Assembly: GCA_963695805.1 (NCBI GenBank)
Contig: CAVOHV010000015.1
Location: 1-64,000 of the forward strand
Direction of reading: 5' to 3'
DNA from: DASUPK01 sp963695805
Lineage (GTDB): Bacteria > Actinomycetota > Thermoleophilia > Solirubrobacterales > 70-9
Length of the DNA stretch: 64,000 nt
A program made the position numbers and the translations under genes. Within the stretch, counting starts at the first letter, position 1. The number at the start of each line of letters is the position of its first letter. The notes below the pieces were generated by a model that worked only from the letters and a program-made list of their open reading frames with translations, was not told the origin of the DNA and searched no databases. Below are positions 22,673-30,651 of this stretch, piece by piece.

Positions 22673-22745
22673 TGGGCCGTGCAGGGATCGAACCTGCGAC
22701 CTTGAGATTAAGAGTCTCCTGCTCTACCAGCTGAGCTAACGGCCC
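22673..22745 (-). tRNA. tRNA-Lys (CTT)
   Basis: The minus strand folds as a tRNA: acceptor GGGCCGT pairing with ACGGCCC, D-arm GCTC...GAGC, anticodon loop CTCTTAA (anticodon CTT, lysine AAG codons), T-arm GCAGG-TTCGATC-CCTGC, discriminator A. One anticodon-stem pair (27-43) is mismatched. CCA is not encoded. Its 3' half is duplicated at 20565-20608. Confidence 0.93.
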
Positions 22746-22780
22746 GGTGGGAGCGAAATTATAGGAAGGGCTGCGAGTAG

Positions 22781-23623
22781 CTAGAGGCCGCCGGTGCCGA
22801 GGCCGCTGAGCGGATTGCCGGCACCGGCACCGCCCGCTCCAGGCGCGCCGCCCTGGGACTCCTGCTGCTGCTTGGTGAGCTGCTGGATCGCGGTCTGGAG
22901 CTGCTGGCCGAGCTGCTTGATCGAGCTGAACTGCTGGTCGATCGTGGAGGCGTCAGTCCCCTTTGCGCCCTGCTTGGCCTTCGCGACCGCCTGATCGCCG
23001 GCCTGGGTCTCGCCGGCGAGATAGAGGTACTGGGCGAGGTTTGCGTAGACGTTCGAGGTCGCCTTGTTGGGCTGAGCCGCGATCAGTATCTGCTGGGCCT
23101 GCGCTGCGGTCTTCCACGAGTCCACCGCCGCCGTCACGTCGGTTAGCGCGTCGGCGGTACTCGTGTCGCTGCGAGCCTTCGCGAAGTTGAGCCTGGCGAG
23201 GAGGTCGAACGTGTTGAGGGCGTAGACGGCCGTCGAGGGGTTCGGGTTGCCGTTGCTGACCTTCACATACTTGTTCCAGGCGTCGGCGGCCTCCTGCAGG
23301 TGTTGCTCGCCCTCGCTGGTCGGAGCGCCGTTGCTGTCGGTGTTCGCGTTGGCGGCGGAGTACTGGAGCTGCACCAGCCTCGCCAGCGCAGCCGTGTCGG
23401 CCGGGTTCACCGCGATCTGCTGCTGAGCCGTCTTGATGTCGTCGTCGAAGGCGTTGGCGGTACTACCGCTGCTCCCGCCTCCGAAGAGGTCGCTGAAGCT
23501 GAAGCCGCCACCGCCCGTGCCGACGCCGAGGAAGACGAAGCTGATCGCGAAGATCGCGGCGAGGGCGCCGAAGGTCACCCTGATGACGCGGCGGCGGCGC
23601 GGGCTCTGCAGGTCGAAAAGCAC
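22781..23623 (-). CDS. Membrane-anchored TPR-like protein
   Basis: 280 residues. A basic N-terminus (SPRRRRVIRVTFGALAAIFA) leads into one transmembrane helix and a Gly/Ser-rich linker. A helical region then has TPR-like spacing (TAQQQIAVNPADTAALARLV; TSNVYANLAQYLYLAGETQ), and a Gln/Gly/Ala-rich tail follows. The bulk lies outside the membrane. Located between tRNA-Lys and tatC, on the tat strand. No specific function recognised. Confidence 0.65.
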   Translation of the reverse strand: MLFDLQSPRRRRVIRVTFGALAAIFAISFVFLGVGTGGGGFSFSDLFGGGSSGSTANAFDDDIKTAQQQIAVNPADTAALARLVQLQYSAANANTDSNGAPTSEGEQHLQEAADAWNKYVKVSNGNPNPSTAVYALNTFDLLARLNFAKARSDTSTADALTDVTAAVDSWKTAAQAQQILIAAQPNKATSNVYANLAQYLYLAGETQAGDQAVAKAKQGAKGTDASTIDQQFSSIKQLGQQLQTAIQQLTKQQQESQGGAPGAGGAGAGNPLSGLGTGGL

Positions 23624-23655
23624 GGCGGTGAAGCGTAGAGGGTCGGGGTAAGCGA

Positions 23656-24441
23656 CTATGCCGCGCCGCTGGGGGGTGGCTCGGACACCGCGATCTCCCG
23701 CTCGGCAGCTTCGTCGGAGGGCCTGCCGAAAGCCCTGGCGAGCAGCACGCTCGCCTCGAAGAGCAGGATCAGCGGCACGGCCTCGATCAGCATCGTGACC
23801 GGATCGGTGCCCGGCAACAGCGCTGCGACGATGATGAGGATCACGTACGCGTAGCGTCGGTTCTGCGAGAGCTGCTCGGGGGTGACGATGCCCAGCCTGG
23901 TGACCGCGAGGATGCCGATCGGCAGCTGGAAGATCAGGCCCATCACCCCGAGCGTCAGGGTGAAGAAGCTGTAGTAGTCGCGGGCCCGGATCTGGATGTT
24001 GAACTGGTTGTCGTTGAAGTTGAGAAGGAACTTGGTCGCTGCCGGCAGGACCACGAAGTAGCCGAAGACGACCCCCGCCACAAAGAGGACCGGAACCATG
24101 ATCAGGAAGGGAACGACGACGCGCTTCTCCCTGTTCGTCAGCGCCGGCAGGACGAACGCGTAGGCCTGGTAGAGGATCACAGGCAGGGCGATCACCAGGG
24201 CCGCGTAGGCACTGATCGTCACGGTGGTGGTGAAGGGCTCCGCCACCCCGAACGTGATCGGCGTCCGGTCGCCGGGCAGCGGCGCGTTCGCGACGTCGAG
24301 CAGCCGGCTGTTCTGCCAGAAGCAGACCGCGAACGCGACGACGAGCGTGGAGATCGAGATGATGATGCGCGTCCGAAGCTCGTCGAGGTGCTCGACGAGG
24401 GTAAGCCGGTCCTCGAAGTCGACCGGCCGCAGCCGGGCCAT
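23656..24441 (-). CDS. tatC: Sec-independent protein translocase TatC
   Basis: 261 residues, six transmembrane helices. N-terminal LVEHLDELRTRIIIS carries the conserved Glu-rich signal-peptide-binding motif; FGVAEPFTTTVTISAYAAL and LPVILYQAYAFVLPAL are family hallmarks. TatC binds twin-arginine signal peptides and recruits TatA. It starts 3 bp after tatA. The Rieske protein at 29320 has a twin Arg (MTRRTVFTIG) and is a plausible local client. Confidence 0.96.
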   Translation of the reverse strand: MARLRPVDFEDRLTLVEHLDELRTRIIISISTLVVAFAVCFWQNSRLLDVANAPLPGDRTPITFGVAEPFTTTVTISAYAALVIALPVILYQAYAFVLPALTNREKRVVVPFLIMVPVLFVAGVVFGYFVVLPAATKFLLNFNDNQFNIQIRARDYYSFFTLTLGVMGLIFQLPIGILAVTRLGIVTPEQLSQNRRYAYVILIIVAALLPGTDPVTMLIEAVPLILLFEASVLLARAFGRPSDEAAEREIAVSEPPPSGAA

Positions 24442-24444
24442 TGC

Positions 24445-24723
24445 CTAGGCCTTGTTCTCGGTGACGATCTCGCCCTCGACGGGCTCCGCGGGCTGCTCGG
24501 CTGCGGCACCGTCCGCGGGCTGAGCCGGCTGCGATTCGCTCGCCTGCAGCTCGCGACGCTTCTCCTCGGGGGAGTCTTCGTCCTTTTCCCCGGAGATCGA
24601 GTTCTTGAACTCGCGGATCCCACGGCCCATCGACTGGCCCAGCTCCGGCAGGCGCTTCGGCCCGAAGATGATCAGAACGATGATGAGAACGACGGCTATC
24701 TCAAGCGGTCCAATGTTGGGCAT
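24445..24723 (-). CDS. tatA: Twin-arginine translocase subunit TatA
   Basis: 92 residues: N-terminal helix (PLEIAVVLIIVLIIFGPKRL), the FGPKRLPELG hinge, the amphipathic helix GQSMGRGIREFKN, and an acidic Ala/Pro/Glu-rich tail. TatA oligomers form the passage for folded proteins. It immediately precedes tatC. Confidence 0.95.
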   Translation of the reverse strand: MPNIGPLEIAVVLIIVLIIFGPKRLPELGQSMGRGIREFKNSISGEKDEDSPEEKRRELQASESQPAQPADGAAAEQPAEPVEGEIVTENKA

Positions 24724-24744
24724 CGAGCGGGATGTTAGCGGCAG

Positions 24745-24761
24745 GCGGGCGAGCTGCCCGC
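24745..24761. terminator. Short GC hairpin between dcd and tatA
   Basis: GCGGGC-GAGCT-GCCCGC can form a 6-bp stem in the 48-bp gap. No T run follows, so termination is uncertain; it could also attenuate read-through into tatA. Confidence 0.3.
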
Positions 24762-24771
24762 GACGTGTTAT

Positions 24772-25380
24772 CTAACGCTTAGTTCGGCTGCGGGCGCCGC
24801 CGTTGGGGTTTTCGTCCTGTGGGAAGTTGAGGTAGAAGCGGCTGGCCGTCGGCTCGGTCTGGCCCTGGTACTTGCTGCCGGCCTCGTCGGCGCCGTAGGC
24901 GTGCTCGACCGAGCGGTCCATGCGCATGAACGAGATCTGCCCGATCGGCATCCCGTGGTAGATCGTGATCGGCAGGGTCGCCAGGTTGGAGAGCTCGAGC
25001 GTGAGGTTCCCCGCGAAGCCGGGATCCACGAAGCCGGCGGTGCTGTGGATCACCAGCCCTAGGCGGCCAAGAGAGGATTTGCCCTCGAGGCGCGCCACCA
25101 GGTCATCGGGCAGGCGAACCCGCTCCAGCGTCTGCCCCAAGACGAACTCCCCCGGGTGCAGGACGAACGGCTGCTCGTCCTCCACCGTGACCAGCTCGGT
25201 GAGGTTCTCCATGGGCTCGCGTACGTCGATGTACGGGTAGCGCGAGTTGTTGAAGACGCGAAAGCTCCGATCCACCCTCATGTCGACGCTCGAGGGCTGC
25301 ACGAGCGACTCGTCGTAGGGGTCGAAAACCAGCCGCCCGGCGGCGATCTCCTCCTTGATCGTGCGGTCGCTGAGAACCAT
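24772..25380 (-). CDS. dcd: dCTP deaminase
   Basis: 202 residues. Conserved stretches: VQPSSVDMRVDRSFRVF, FVLHPGEFVLGQTLE, LEGKSSLGRLGL and HSTAGFVDPGFAGNLTLEL (catalytic Glu in the last), with a C-terminal SKYQGQTEPTASR that closes the active site in the trimer. It converts dCTP to dUTP, or directly to dUMP in the bifunctional form; sequence alone does not separate these. The ATG at 25380 starts MVLSDRTI, the usual N-terminus. Confidence 0.95.
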   Translation of the reverse strand: MVLSDRTIKEEIAAGRLVFDPYDESLVQPSSVDMRVDRSFRVFNNSRYPYIDVREPMENLTELVTVEDEQPFVLHPGEFVLGQTLERVRLPDDLVARLEGKSSLGRLGLVIHSTAGFVDPGFAGNLTLELSNLATLPITIYHGMPIGQISFMRMDRSVEHAYGADEAGSKYQGQTEPTASRFYLNFPQDENPNGGARSRTKR

Positions 25381-25570
25381 GGCTAAACGGGTCGCTCCTC
25401 CGATGCGTCACGGGTCACGCTGGCGCGCGCCCTCGCATCATCGGAGCGCACCCTCGCACCAGTTTATTCCGCGGTCTTCCAGAGAAGGGACTGCGGATTA
25501 TGCGCGAGGTTCGAAACAACCCACTTTTCGGCTAAAGATCCGGCACGAGGCTCCCGATATCTCTCCCACG

Positions 25571-25933
25571 ATGGACGTTCCAAGGCGGACAAAGACTCAG
25601 CCCGAGGCGAATGTCGCCCAAAATACGGGTGGCAAGTCCGCCGAGGGGATGCACGCCTGTCCCAGCTGCTCCTCGGTTCTGGTGCAGCCGGCCAACTGGC
25701 ACGAGCAGGGCGACGGCCAGTGGAACGTCGAGCTCCGCTGCCCCGAGTGTGAGTGGTGGGGCCTGGACAGCTACTCCCAGAGCGAGGTCGACCACTACGA
25801 CGAGGAACTCGATCGTGGCGGTCAGGAGCTGATCGAGGACCTACGCGCCCTCACCCGGGCGAACATGGAGGAAGAGGCCGACCGCTTGGCCGGCGCGCTG
25901 GCGAGCGACTGCATCCTCCCCGAAGACTTCTAG
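25571..25933 (+). CDS. Small zinc-ribbon-type protein
   Basis: 120 residues. Two CxxC pairs (HACPSCSS and LRCPECEWWG) about 30 residues apart form a likely zinc ribbon. The following region is acidic and helical (SEVDHYDEELDRGGQELIED) and the protein ends ILPEDF. The first about 26 residues are polar and could be non-coding; a second ATG just before HACPSC is possible. Single gene ahead of a strong bidirectional terminator. Confidence 0.65.
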   Translation: MDVPRRTKTQPEANVAQNTGGKSAEGMHACPSCSSVLVQPANWHEQGDGQWNVELRCPECEWWGLDSYSQSEVDHYDEELDRGGQELIEDLRALTRANMEEEADRLAGALASDCILPEDF

Positions 25934-26010
25934 AGCGTTACGCCAGGGTGCGCGACAGCGCAACCCGACTAACGAAGTACCACTCCAATCGAGTCACCTC
26001 CCTGTAAGTA

Positions 26011-26036
26011 GAAGAGCGGCCTTCGGGCCGCTCTTC
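26011..26036. terminator. Bidirectional intrinsic terminator
   Basis: A 10-bp perfect stem (AAGAGCGGCC / GGCCGCTCTT) with a TTCG tetraloop between convergent genes. The flanks are GAAG on the left and CTTC on the right, giving short T-rich ends in both directions. This is the clearest terminator in the window. Confidence 0.85.
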
Positions 26037-26037
26037 T

Positions 26038-27018
26038 TCATGAGTAGCGCTCGACGACCCCGTCGGCGATCATCCCGAGCAGCTGACGCTCCTCGTCGGT
26101 GAAGTCCTCGGAGCCGATCAGCCCCTTGGCACGCTCGATCCCCTCCTTGGCCCTGATCCGCACCTGATCGAGGGCATCGGTCGCCGCGATCCGGTCGCAG
26201 ATCTCCTCCGCCCCGGCGGCGTCGAGGCCCTCGAGCCCGACCGACTCGAGCCCGGGATCCAGCCGGCGAGCGAGGATCAGGGGCAGCGTCACCGTTCCGT
26301 CGAGCAGATCCGTGCCGCGCGCCTTCCCGGTTCGCTCCGGCGGCCCGGTGACGTCGAGTACGTCATCGAGCAGCTGGAAGCCGAGCCCGATCTCACGGCC
26401 GAAGCTGGCCAGGTCCTCCGTCCCGGGGGCCCCCGAGGCGAGGCGCCCCAGCCGGCAGGCCGACTCGAACAGCCTCGCGGTCTTCAGGGAGCAGCGCTTC
26501 AGGTAGCGCTCCTCGCTGATCGACGTGTCGTATGCATCGCTGCGCTGGGCCAGCTCGCCGAGCGCGAGCGCAACCGAGGCCGAGCTGAGCTCGGCGACCT
26601 CCGCGCCACCTTCGCCGTCCGCCAGTTCCGCGAACGCGCGGGAGAGGAGCAGGTCCCCCACGCCGACTGCGCGGTCGCGGCCCGCGCGAGCCACAACGGT
26701 CGGGCGTCCTCGCCGCACCGGCGCACCATCGAGCACGTCGTCGTGGACGAGCGTCGCCATATGGAGCAGCTCAACGGCCGTGGCTGCGCGAATCGCCCGC
26801 TCCCCCGCCCCGTCGCCCGCGGCCATCAGCAAGAGGATCGGGCGGAGCCGCTTGCCGCCGGCCCGCAGCGTCGCCTCGGCCTCCTCGCCCAGCTTCGGCC
26901 CGTAGGCACCGGCGAGCTCGGTGAGCCGGTCCTCGACGACGGCCATTCGTGCGGGAAGCCAGGCGCTCGCGGCGTCCATTACGGCGGTTACGGGAGGTGG
27001 CACGGAGGAGCGGGTCAT
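26038..27018 (-). CDS. Polyprenyl diphosphate synthase (menaquinone side chain)
   Basis: 326 residues of the trans-isoprenyl diphosphate synthase family. First Asp-rich motif LVHDDVLDGAPVRRGRPT, second motif FQLLDDVLDVTGPPERTGK, and GGKRLRPILLLMAAG near the N-terminus. It chains isopentenyl diphosphate onto an allylic primer. Its ATG overlaps the stop of menG, so it most likely makes the menaquinone tail; product length is not readable. Confidence 0.88.
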   Translation of the reverse strand: MTRSSVPPPVTAVMDAASAWLPARMAVVEDRLTELAGAYGPKLGEEAEATLRAGGKRLRPILLLMAAGDGAGERAIRAATAVELLHMATLVHDDVLDGAPVRRGRPTVVARAGRDRAVGVGDLLLSRAFAELADGEGGAEVAELSSASVALALGELAQRSDAYDTSISEERYLKRCSLKTARLFESACRLGRLASGAPGTEDLASFGREIGLGFQLLDDVLDVTGPPERTGKARGTDLLDGTVTLPLILARRLDPGLESVGLEGLDAAGAEEICDRIAATDALDQVRIRAKEGIERAKGLIGSEDFTDEERQLLGMIADGVVERYS

Positions 27019-27764
27019 GCGGACTTGGTCGCGCTGTGGATCGCGATGATGCCGCCGGCGAGCAGGAGCCAGCGGATCTCGGTGAGGCCCGCGGCATCGA
27101 GCATCTCAGCGAGCTTCTCCGGCTCGGGGAACGTCCGTACCGAGTCGGGCAGGTAGCTGTAGGCGTCGGGATCGCCGGCGAGCGTGCCGAGCACCGGCAC
27201 CAGGCGGTCGAACCAGAGCGAGTAGAAGCCGGCCAGCGGCTGGCGCTGCGGACGGCTGATCTCCAGGATCACCAGCCGCCCCGCCGGCCGCAGCACCCGC
27301 GTCATCTCGGAGATCCCCCGAGGCACGTCGGCCAGATTGCGGGCTCCGAAGCCGATCGTCACGGCATCGAAGCTCGCGTCCCCATAGGGAAGGTCGAGCG
27401 CGTCAGCCCAGCCGAACTCCACCGGCAGGCCCTCGTCCCCGCTCTTGCGGCGCGCGAGCTCGAGCATCGGCTCGGAGAAGTCGCAGCCCACCACCCGTCC
27501 GTCCGGCCCGATCTGGCGACGCAGCTCGAGCGCCAGGTCGCCCGTGCCGCAGCAGATGTCGAGGGCGTTCGAGCCCGGACGCACTTGAGCCCGCTCCACG
27601 GCCCGCTGGCGCCACTCGTGGTGGAGCCCTGCGGTCATCGCCGAGTTCATCAGGTCGTAGACGCCCGCGATCCGGTCGAACATGCCGCGGACCTGGTCCG
27701 CGAACTCATCGGAGTCGCGCTCCGGGATCCCACTCTGGGCCTCGGTATCGGGCGAGACACTCAT
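27015..27764 (-). CDS. menG: Demethylmenaquinone methyltransferase (UbiE/MenG)
   Basis: 249 residues with a Rossmann SAM-binding core: MFDRIAGVYDLMNSAMTAGL at the N-terminal region (UbiE signature), ALDICCGTGDLALEL (motif I), FGARNLADVPRGI and a C-terminal ISRPQRQPLAGFYSLWF. It makes menaquinone by C-methylation of the demethyl form. Overlaps the prenyl synthase gene (ATGA) and follows the bc-complex genes, whose substrate is menaquinol. Confidence 0.9.
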   Translation of the reverse strand: MSVSPDTEAQSGIPERDSDEFADQVRGMFDRIAGVYDLMNSAMTAGLHHEWRQRAVERAQVRPGSNALDICCGTGDLALELRRQIGPDGRVVGCDFSEPMLELARRKSGDEGLPVEFGWADALDLPYGDASFDAVTIGFGARNLADVPRGISEMTRVLRPAGRLVILEISRPQRQPLAGFYSLWFDRLVPVLGTLAGDPDAYSYLPDSVRTFPEPEKLAEMLDAAGLTEIRWLLLAGGIIAIHSATKSA

Positions 27765-27807
27765 CGATTCGAGGTTACTTCCACTGAGCGGCCGCGAGAG
27801 GCCGGGG

Positions 27808-28509
27808 TTAGTTCAGCGACGCGAGATAGGCCGTCAGGGCCTGGAACTTCTGCGGCGGCAGGCTTTGGAAGGAGGGCATGATGCCCGGGCCGATGTCGAG
27901 GGAGCGCGCGATCGCGGCCCGCGGGATCCGCGCGCCGATATGGGTCAGATCCGGGCCGGGTCCTTCGTTGCCGTTGTCGCCGAGCTTGTGACAGGCGAGG
28001 CAACCGGTCTGGGCCACCACCTCCTTGCCGGGTTCAAGGGCGGCCGACGTCTGCAGGTCGATCTGGCTGGGCGGCCCGGCGGTCGCGCCGAGGAAGGTCA
28101 GGTATGCGATCGCGATGATCGTCAGGATCCCAGCGGTTGTGGCGATCGGCCTGCGCTCCGGGCTGCGCTCCGAATTGCGGTCGTAGAAGGGCAGGAGCAG
28201 TAGCAGGACCATGGCCAGCGTCGGGATGCCCACCGTGGCGATGGGGACCGCCCAGACGGGCTTGAGCACCCGGAGCAGCTCGAACAGGAAGAAGAAGTAC
28301 CACTCGGGCCGGGGGGTGTAGGTGGTGGTGGTCGGATCGACCTTCGGACCCTGCTCGGCGCCGAGCACGATCGACAGGGCCACGATGACCAGAGCGACGA
28401 TGAGCGCCATCGTCGAGTCCTTGAGCACCGCGTACGGGAAGAACGGCTTGCCCTTCTTCTTCAGGACCTCGTAGTCGCGGAGGTACTTCTCCTTCTCGCC
28501 CCTGTTCAT
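27808..28509 (-). CDS. Cytochrome bc complex subunit: cytochrome b C-terminal part fused to cytochrome c
   Basis: 233 residues. Three membrane helices with RPEWYFFFLFELLRVLKP (subunit IV/cytochrome b C-terminal signature) are followed by a C-type domain with the haem motif CLACH (residues about 175-179) and a distal Met region (PGIMPSFQSLPPQ). This split-b plus c arrangement is known from Gram-positive menaquinol oxidoreductases. It passes electrons from the quinol site toward an oxidase. Start overlaps the cytochrome b6-like gene by ATGA. Confidence 0.9.
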   Translation of the reverse strand: MNRGEKEKYLRDYEVLKKKGKPFFPYAVLKDSTMALIVALVIVALSIVLGAEQGPKVDPTTTTYTPRPEWYFFFLFELLRVLKPVWAVPIATVGIPTLAMVLLLLLPFYDRNSERSPERRPIATTAGILTIIAIAYLTFLGATAGPPSQIDLQTSAALEPGKEVVAQTGCLACHKLGDNGNEGPGPDLTHIGARIPRAAIARSLDIGPGIMPSFQSLPPQKFQALTAYLASLN

Positions 28510-29315
28510 CCCACTTCCTCCCGGCGCAGCGACTTGGGCCGCTCAGCCCGGAGCCAGGGCGGCGCCGTGGTGCCGAGCTTGACGACGAGATAGAGGTGCG
28601 CGCCGATCAGGGCGATGATCAATCCCGGCACTAACAGCATGTGGATCGCGTAGAACCGCGACAGCGTGGTCGCTCCGATCTCCGGGCCGGCTCTCAGGAA
28701 GTCCGCCAGGTACGGCCCCACGATCGGACCCGTGCCGGTGATGTTGTTGGCGACGATCGTCGCCCAGTAGGAGCGCTGATCGAACGGCAGCAGGTAGCCC
28801 GTGAGTCCCATGATCAGGGTGAGGATCAGGAGCGTGACGCCGATCACCCAGTTGAGCTCCCGCGGGTACTTGTAGGCGCCGAAGAAGAAGACGCGCCCCA
28901 TGTGCAGGAAGATGCAGATGATCATCACGGAGGCGCCCCACTTGTGCATGCCGCGGACGAACTCCCCCATCCAGACGTCGTTGGTGAGGTGGGTGATCGA
29001 GCCGTAGGCCTGGGTCGGCGATGGCGTGTAGTACATCGCCAGGAAGACTCCGGTCAGCGCCTGGAAGACGAACGCGAACAGGGTGGCGGACCCCAGCGTG
29101 TAGAACCAGTTGGTGCCCTTGGGCACCTTCCGGTAGAGCATCGCGGTGAGGAAGCTCGAGCCGCCGGTCCGCTCGTCGAGCCAGCCAACGACATCGGTGC
29201 CGGCTTCCTTGGCGACCTCCGCCGGCCCGGCCCCATTCGCCCCATTGGCGCCGTTGGTCCGCTGCCCGGGCGGCGCCGGGCGACTGAGCGGCCCTGGTCT
29301 CGGAAGCTTCGGCAT
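28506..29315 (-). CDS. Cytochrome b6-like subunit (N-terminal half of cytochrome b)
   Basis: 269 residues from ATG 29315. An Ala/Pro/Asn-rich cytoplasmic leader of about 45 residues is followed by four helices. GSATLFAFVFQALTGVFLAM, HKWGASVMIICIFLHMGRVF and SRFYAIHMLLVPGLIIALIG contain the haem-ligating histidines. It forms the membrane core of the bc complex and both quinone sites together with the downstream subunit. Four bp separate it from the Rieske gene. Confidence 0.92.
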   Translation of the reverse strand: MPKLPRPGPLSRPAPPGQRTNGANGANGAGPAEVAKEAGTDVVGWLDERTGGSSFLTAMLYRKVPKGTNWFYTLGSATLFAFVFQALTGVFLAMYYTPSPTQAYGSITHLTNDVWMGEFVRGMHKWGASVMIICIFLHMGRVFFFGAYKYPRELNWVIGVTLLILTLIMGLTGYLLPFDQRSYWATIVANNITGTGPIVGPYLADFLRAGPEIGATTLSRFYAIHMLLVPGLIIALIGAHLYLVVKLGTTAPPWLRAERPKSLRREEVG

Positions 29316-29319
29316 GGTT

Positions 29320-30018
29320 CTACGGCGGCGGCGGCACCGAGGGCCTGGGTGGGTAGATGTAGTTCCAAATGCCGCCGGTGAACTCGCCGGGATCCCGGGC
29401 GCGGACCGGATCGAGGCTGTTGGTGACGCTGTAGCGGGGGCCGACCTCAACCTGGCCGTTGGTCACCCGGGTCTGGAAGCGGTCGAGCGGACGAACCGGG
29501 GGCCCGCCGATCCGCTCGCCGACGAAGCCATAGACACCGCCGTGGCACGGACAGATGAAATTGCCGCTCGCCTGGACGAAACGGACCGGGCACCCGACGT
29601 GTGCGCAACGGGTCGAGATCGCGATGAACTCGCTCGAACTCTCCGGCGGGTAGCCCTTTTCCTTCGCCGCGGGCGTGTTGGTGATCTCCGGGTTCCCCTG
29701 CCGGATGTAGGCAGTGGTCTTACCCGTCTCGCCGATCCCCTCAACGGCGGTGATCACGACAGGCCGGTAGGTATCGGGTGTGAAGTCGGTGGTCGGGCCG
29801 ACCGCCTGCCAGGGCTCGGACTCCTCTTCGAAGAGCGGGGCGACGGCGAACCCGACCGCCGGAAGCGCGACGGCGGCGACCGCCACGCCACCCACCGCCT
29901 GCACGCCGATCGTGAAGACCGTGCGCCGGGTCATCGATTCGCCCCTGAAGTAGCCGGCAGGATCCGCCTCCTTCAGGCTCTTCGGTGCCCCCTGCTTGTC
30001 ATTTCCCTCTTCAGCCAC
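29320..30018 (-). CDS. qcrA: Rieske iron-sulfur protein of the bc complex
   Basis: 232 residues. A twin-arginine MTRRTVFTIG precedes the membrane anchor (GVQAVGGVAVAAVALPAVGF). The 2Fe-2S site is formed by CAHVGC and CPCHGG (C-x-H and C-x2-H pairs), with the Pro loop GGPPVRPL. The cluster accepts an electron from menaquinol. The start overlaps the upstream gene by 8 bp. Likely exported by the Tat system encoded at 23.7-24.7 kb. Confidence 0.93.
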   Translation of the reverse strand: MAEEGNDKQGAPKSLKEADPAGYFRGESMTRRTVFTIGVQAVGGVAVAAVALPAVGFAVAPLFEEESEPWQAVGPTTDFTPDTYRPVVITAVEGIGETGKTTAYIRQGNPEITNTPAAKEKGYPPESSSEFIAISTRCAHVGCPVRFVQASGNFICPCHGGVYGFVGERIGGPPVRPLDRFQTRVTNGQVEVGPRYSVTNSLDPVRARDPGEFTGGIWNYIYPPRPSVPPPP

Positions 30019-30622
30019 GGTCCGGGAGTCGCTCGCGAGCGAAGCCTATCGACTCGGCTGCACGCGCCAGAGCGTCACCGAGGCCCGCCTCGAAGGCCGT
30101 TTCGGCCGCGGCCGCGGCCAGCGATTCTCCAGCGTCGGGGTCACCCTCCCGCAGCTTCTGCTTGGCTTCGAGGTACTCCGGCGAAGCTCCCGCGGCGACC
30201 GCGGCGGTTGCCGCCAGCCAGAGCGCCCGCACCATGTCGTCCGGGGGACCGGGCTCGCCTTCAGCATGAATCTGTGCCACCAGGCTGATCAGGTCCGCGA
30301 GCTCGCCGACGGCCTCCAGGTCACCTCGAGCGGCGAGCCGGTCGAGGCCGAGGGCGTAGAGATAGTCGCCCGCGAGCAGGCAGAGGTCCGGGTCCGCGCC
30401 CTGGATCAGTCTGGGGCTCTCGTAGTGCAGAAGGTAGCCCTCACGGATCGCCTCGACCAGGAGGAGGTACTCGCCCGGTGCCTCCGCGGCCCTCGGGCCG
30501 GCCGCCGCGAGGGCGCCCAGCGCCGGCTCCTCGTCCGAGTCGGTGATGTGCGGCGCGATCACGTTCTCCCCGTCGCGAAGCAGAGCGGCAAGGGGGGCGA
30601 GGGAGGTGCCGGTCGACGCCAT
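30011..30622 (-). CDS. Helical protein of unknown function at the head of the bc genes
   Basis: 203 residues, almost entirely helical and Ala/Leu rich, no membrane helix. LLLVEAIREGYLLHYESPRL, DPDLCLLAGDYLYALGLDRL and VGELADLISLVAQIHAEGE are the best-conserved-looking stretches. The DYLYA pattern faintly recalls polyprenyl-synthase accessory subunits, but the Asp-rich motifs are missing. It overlaps the Rieske gene by 8 bp and sits 29 bp after hemL, so a role in assembling or haeming the bc complex is possible (inference). Confidence 0.6.
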   Translation of the reverse strand: MASTGTSLAPLAALLRDGENVIAPHITDSDEEPALGALAAAGPRAAEAPGEYLLLVEAIREGYLLHYESPRLIQGADPDLCLLAGDYLYALGLDRLAARGDLEAVGELADLISLVAQIHAEGEPGPPDDMVRALWLAATAAVAAGASPEYLEAKQKLREGDPDAGESLAAAAAETAFEAGLGDALARAAESIGFARERLPDRG

Positions 30623-30651
30623 GCGGAAGCGCGAGGTTAGAGGGGCGCTGC

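Noticed and set aside
26949..27881. 310-codon + strand frame opposite menG
   Set aside because: No family signature, and menG on the - strand is unambiguous.
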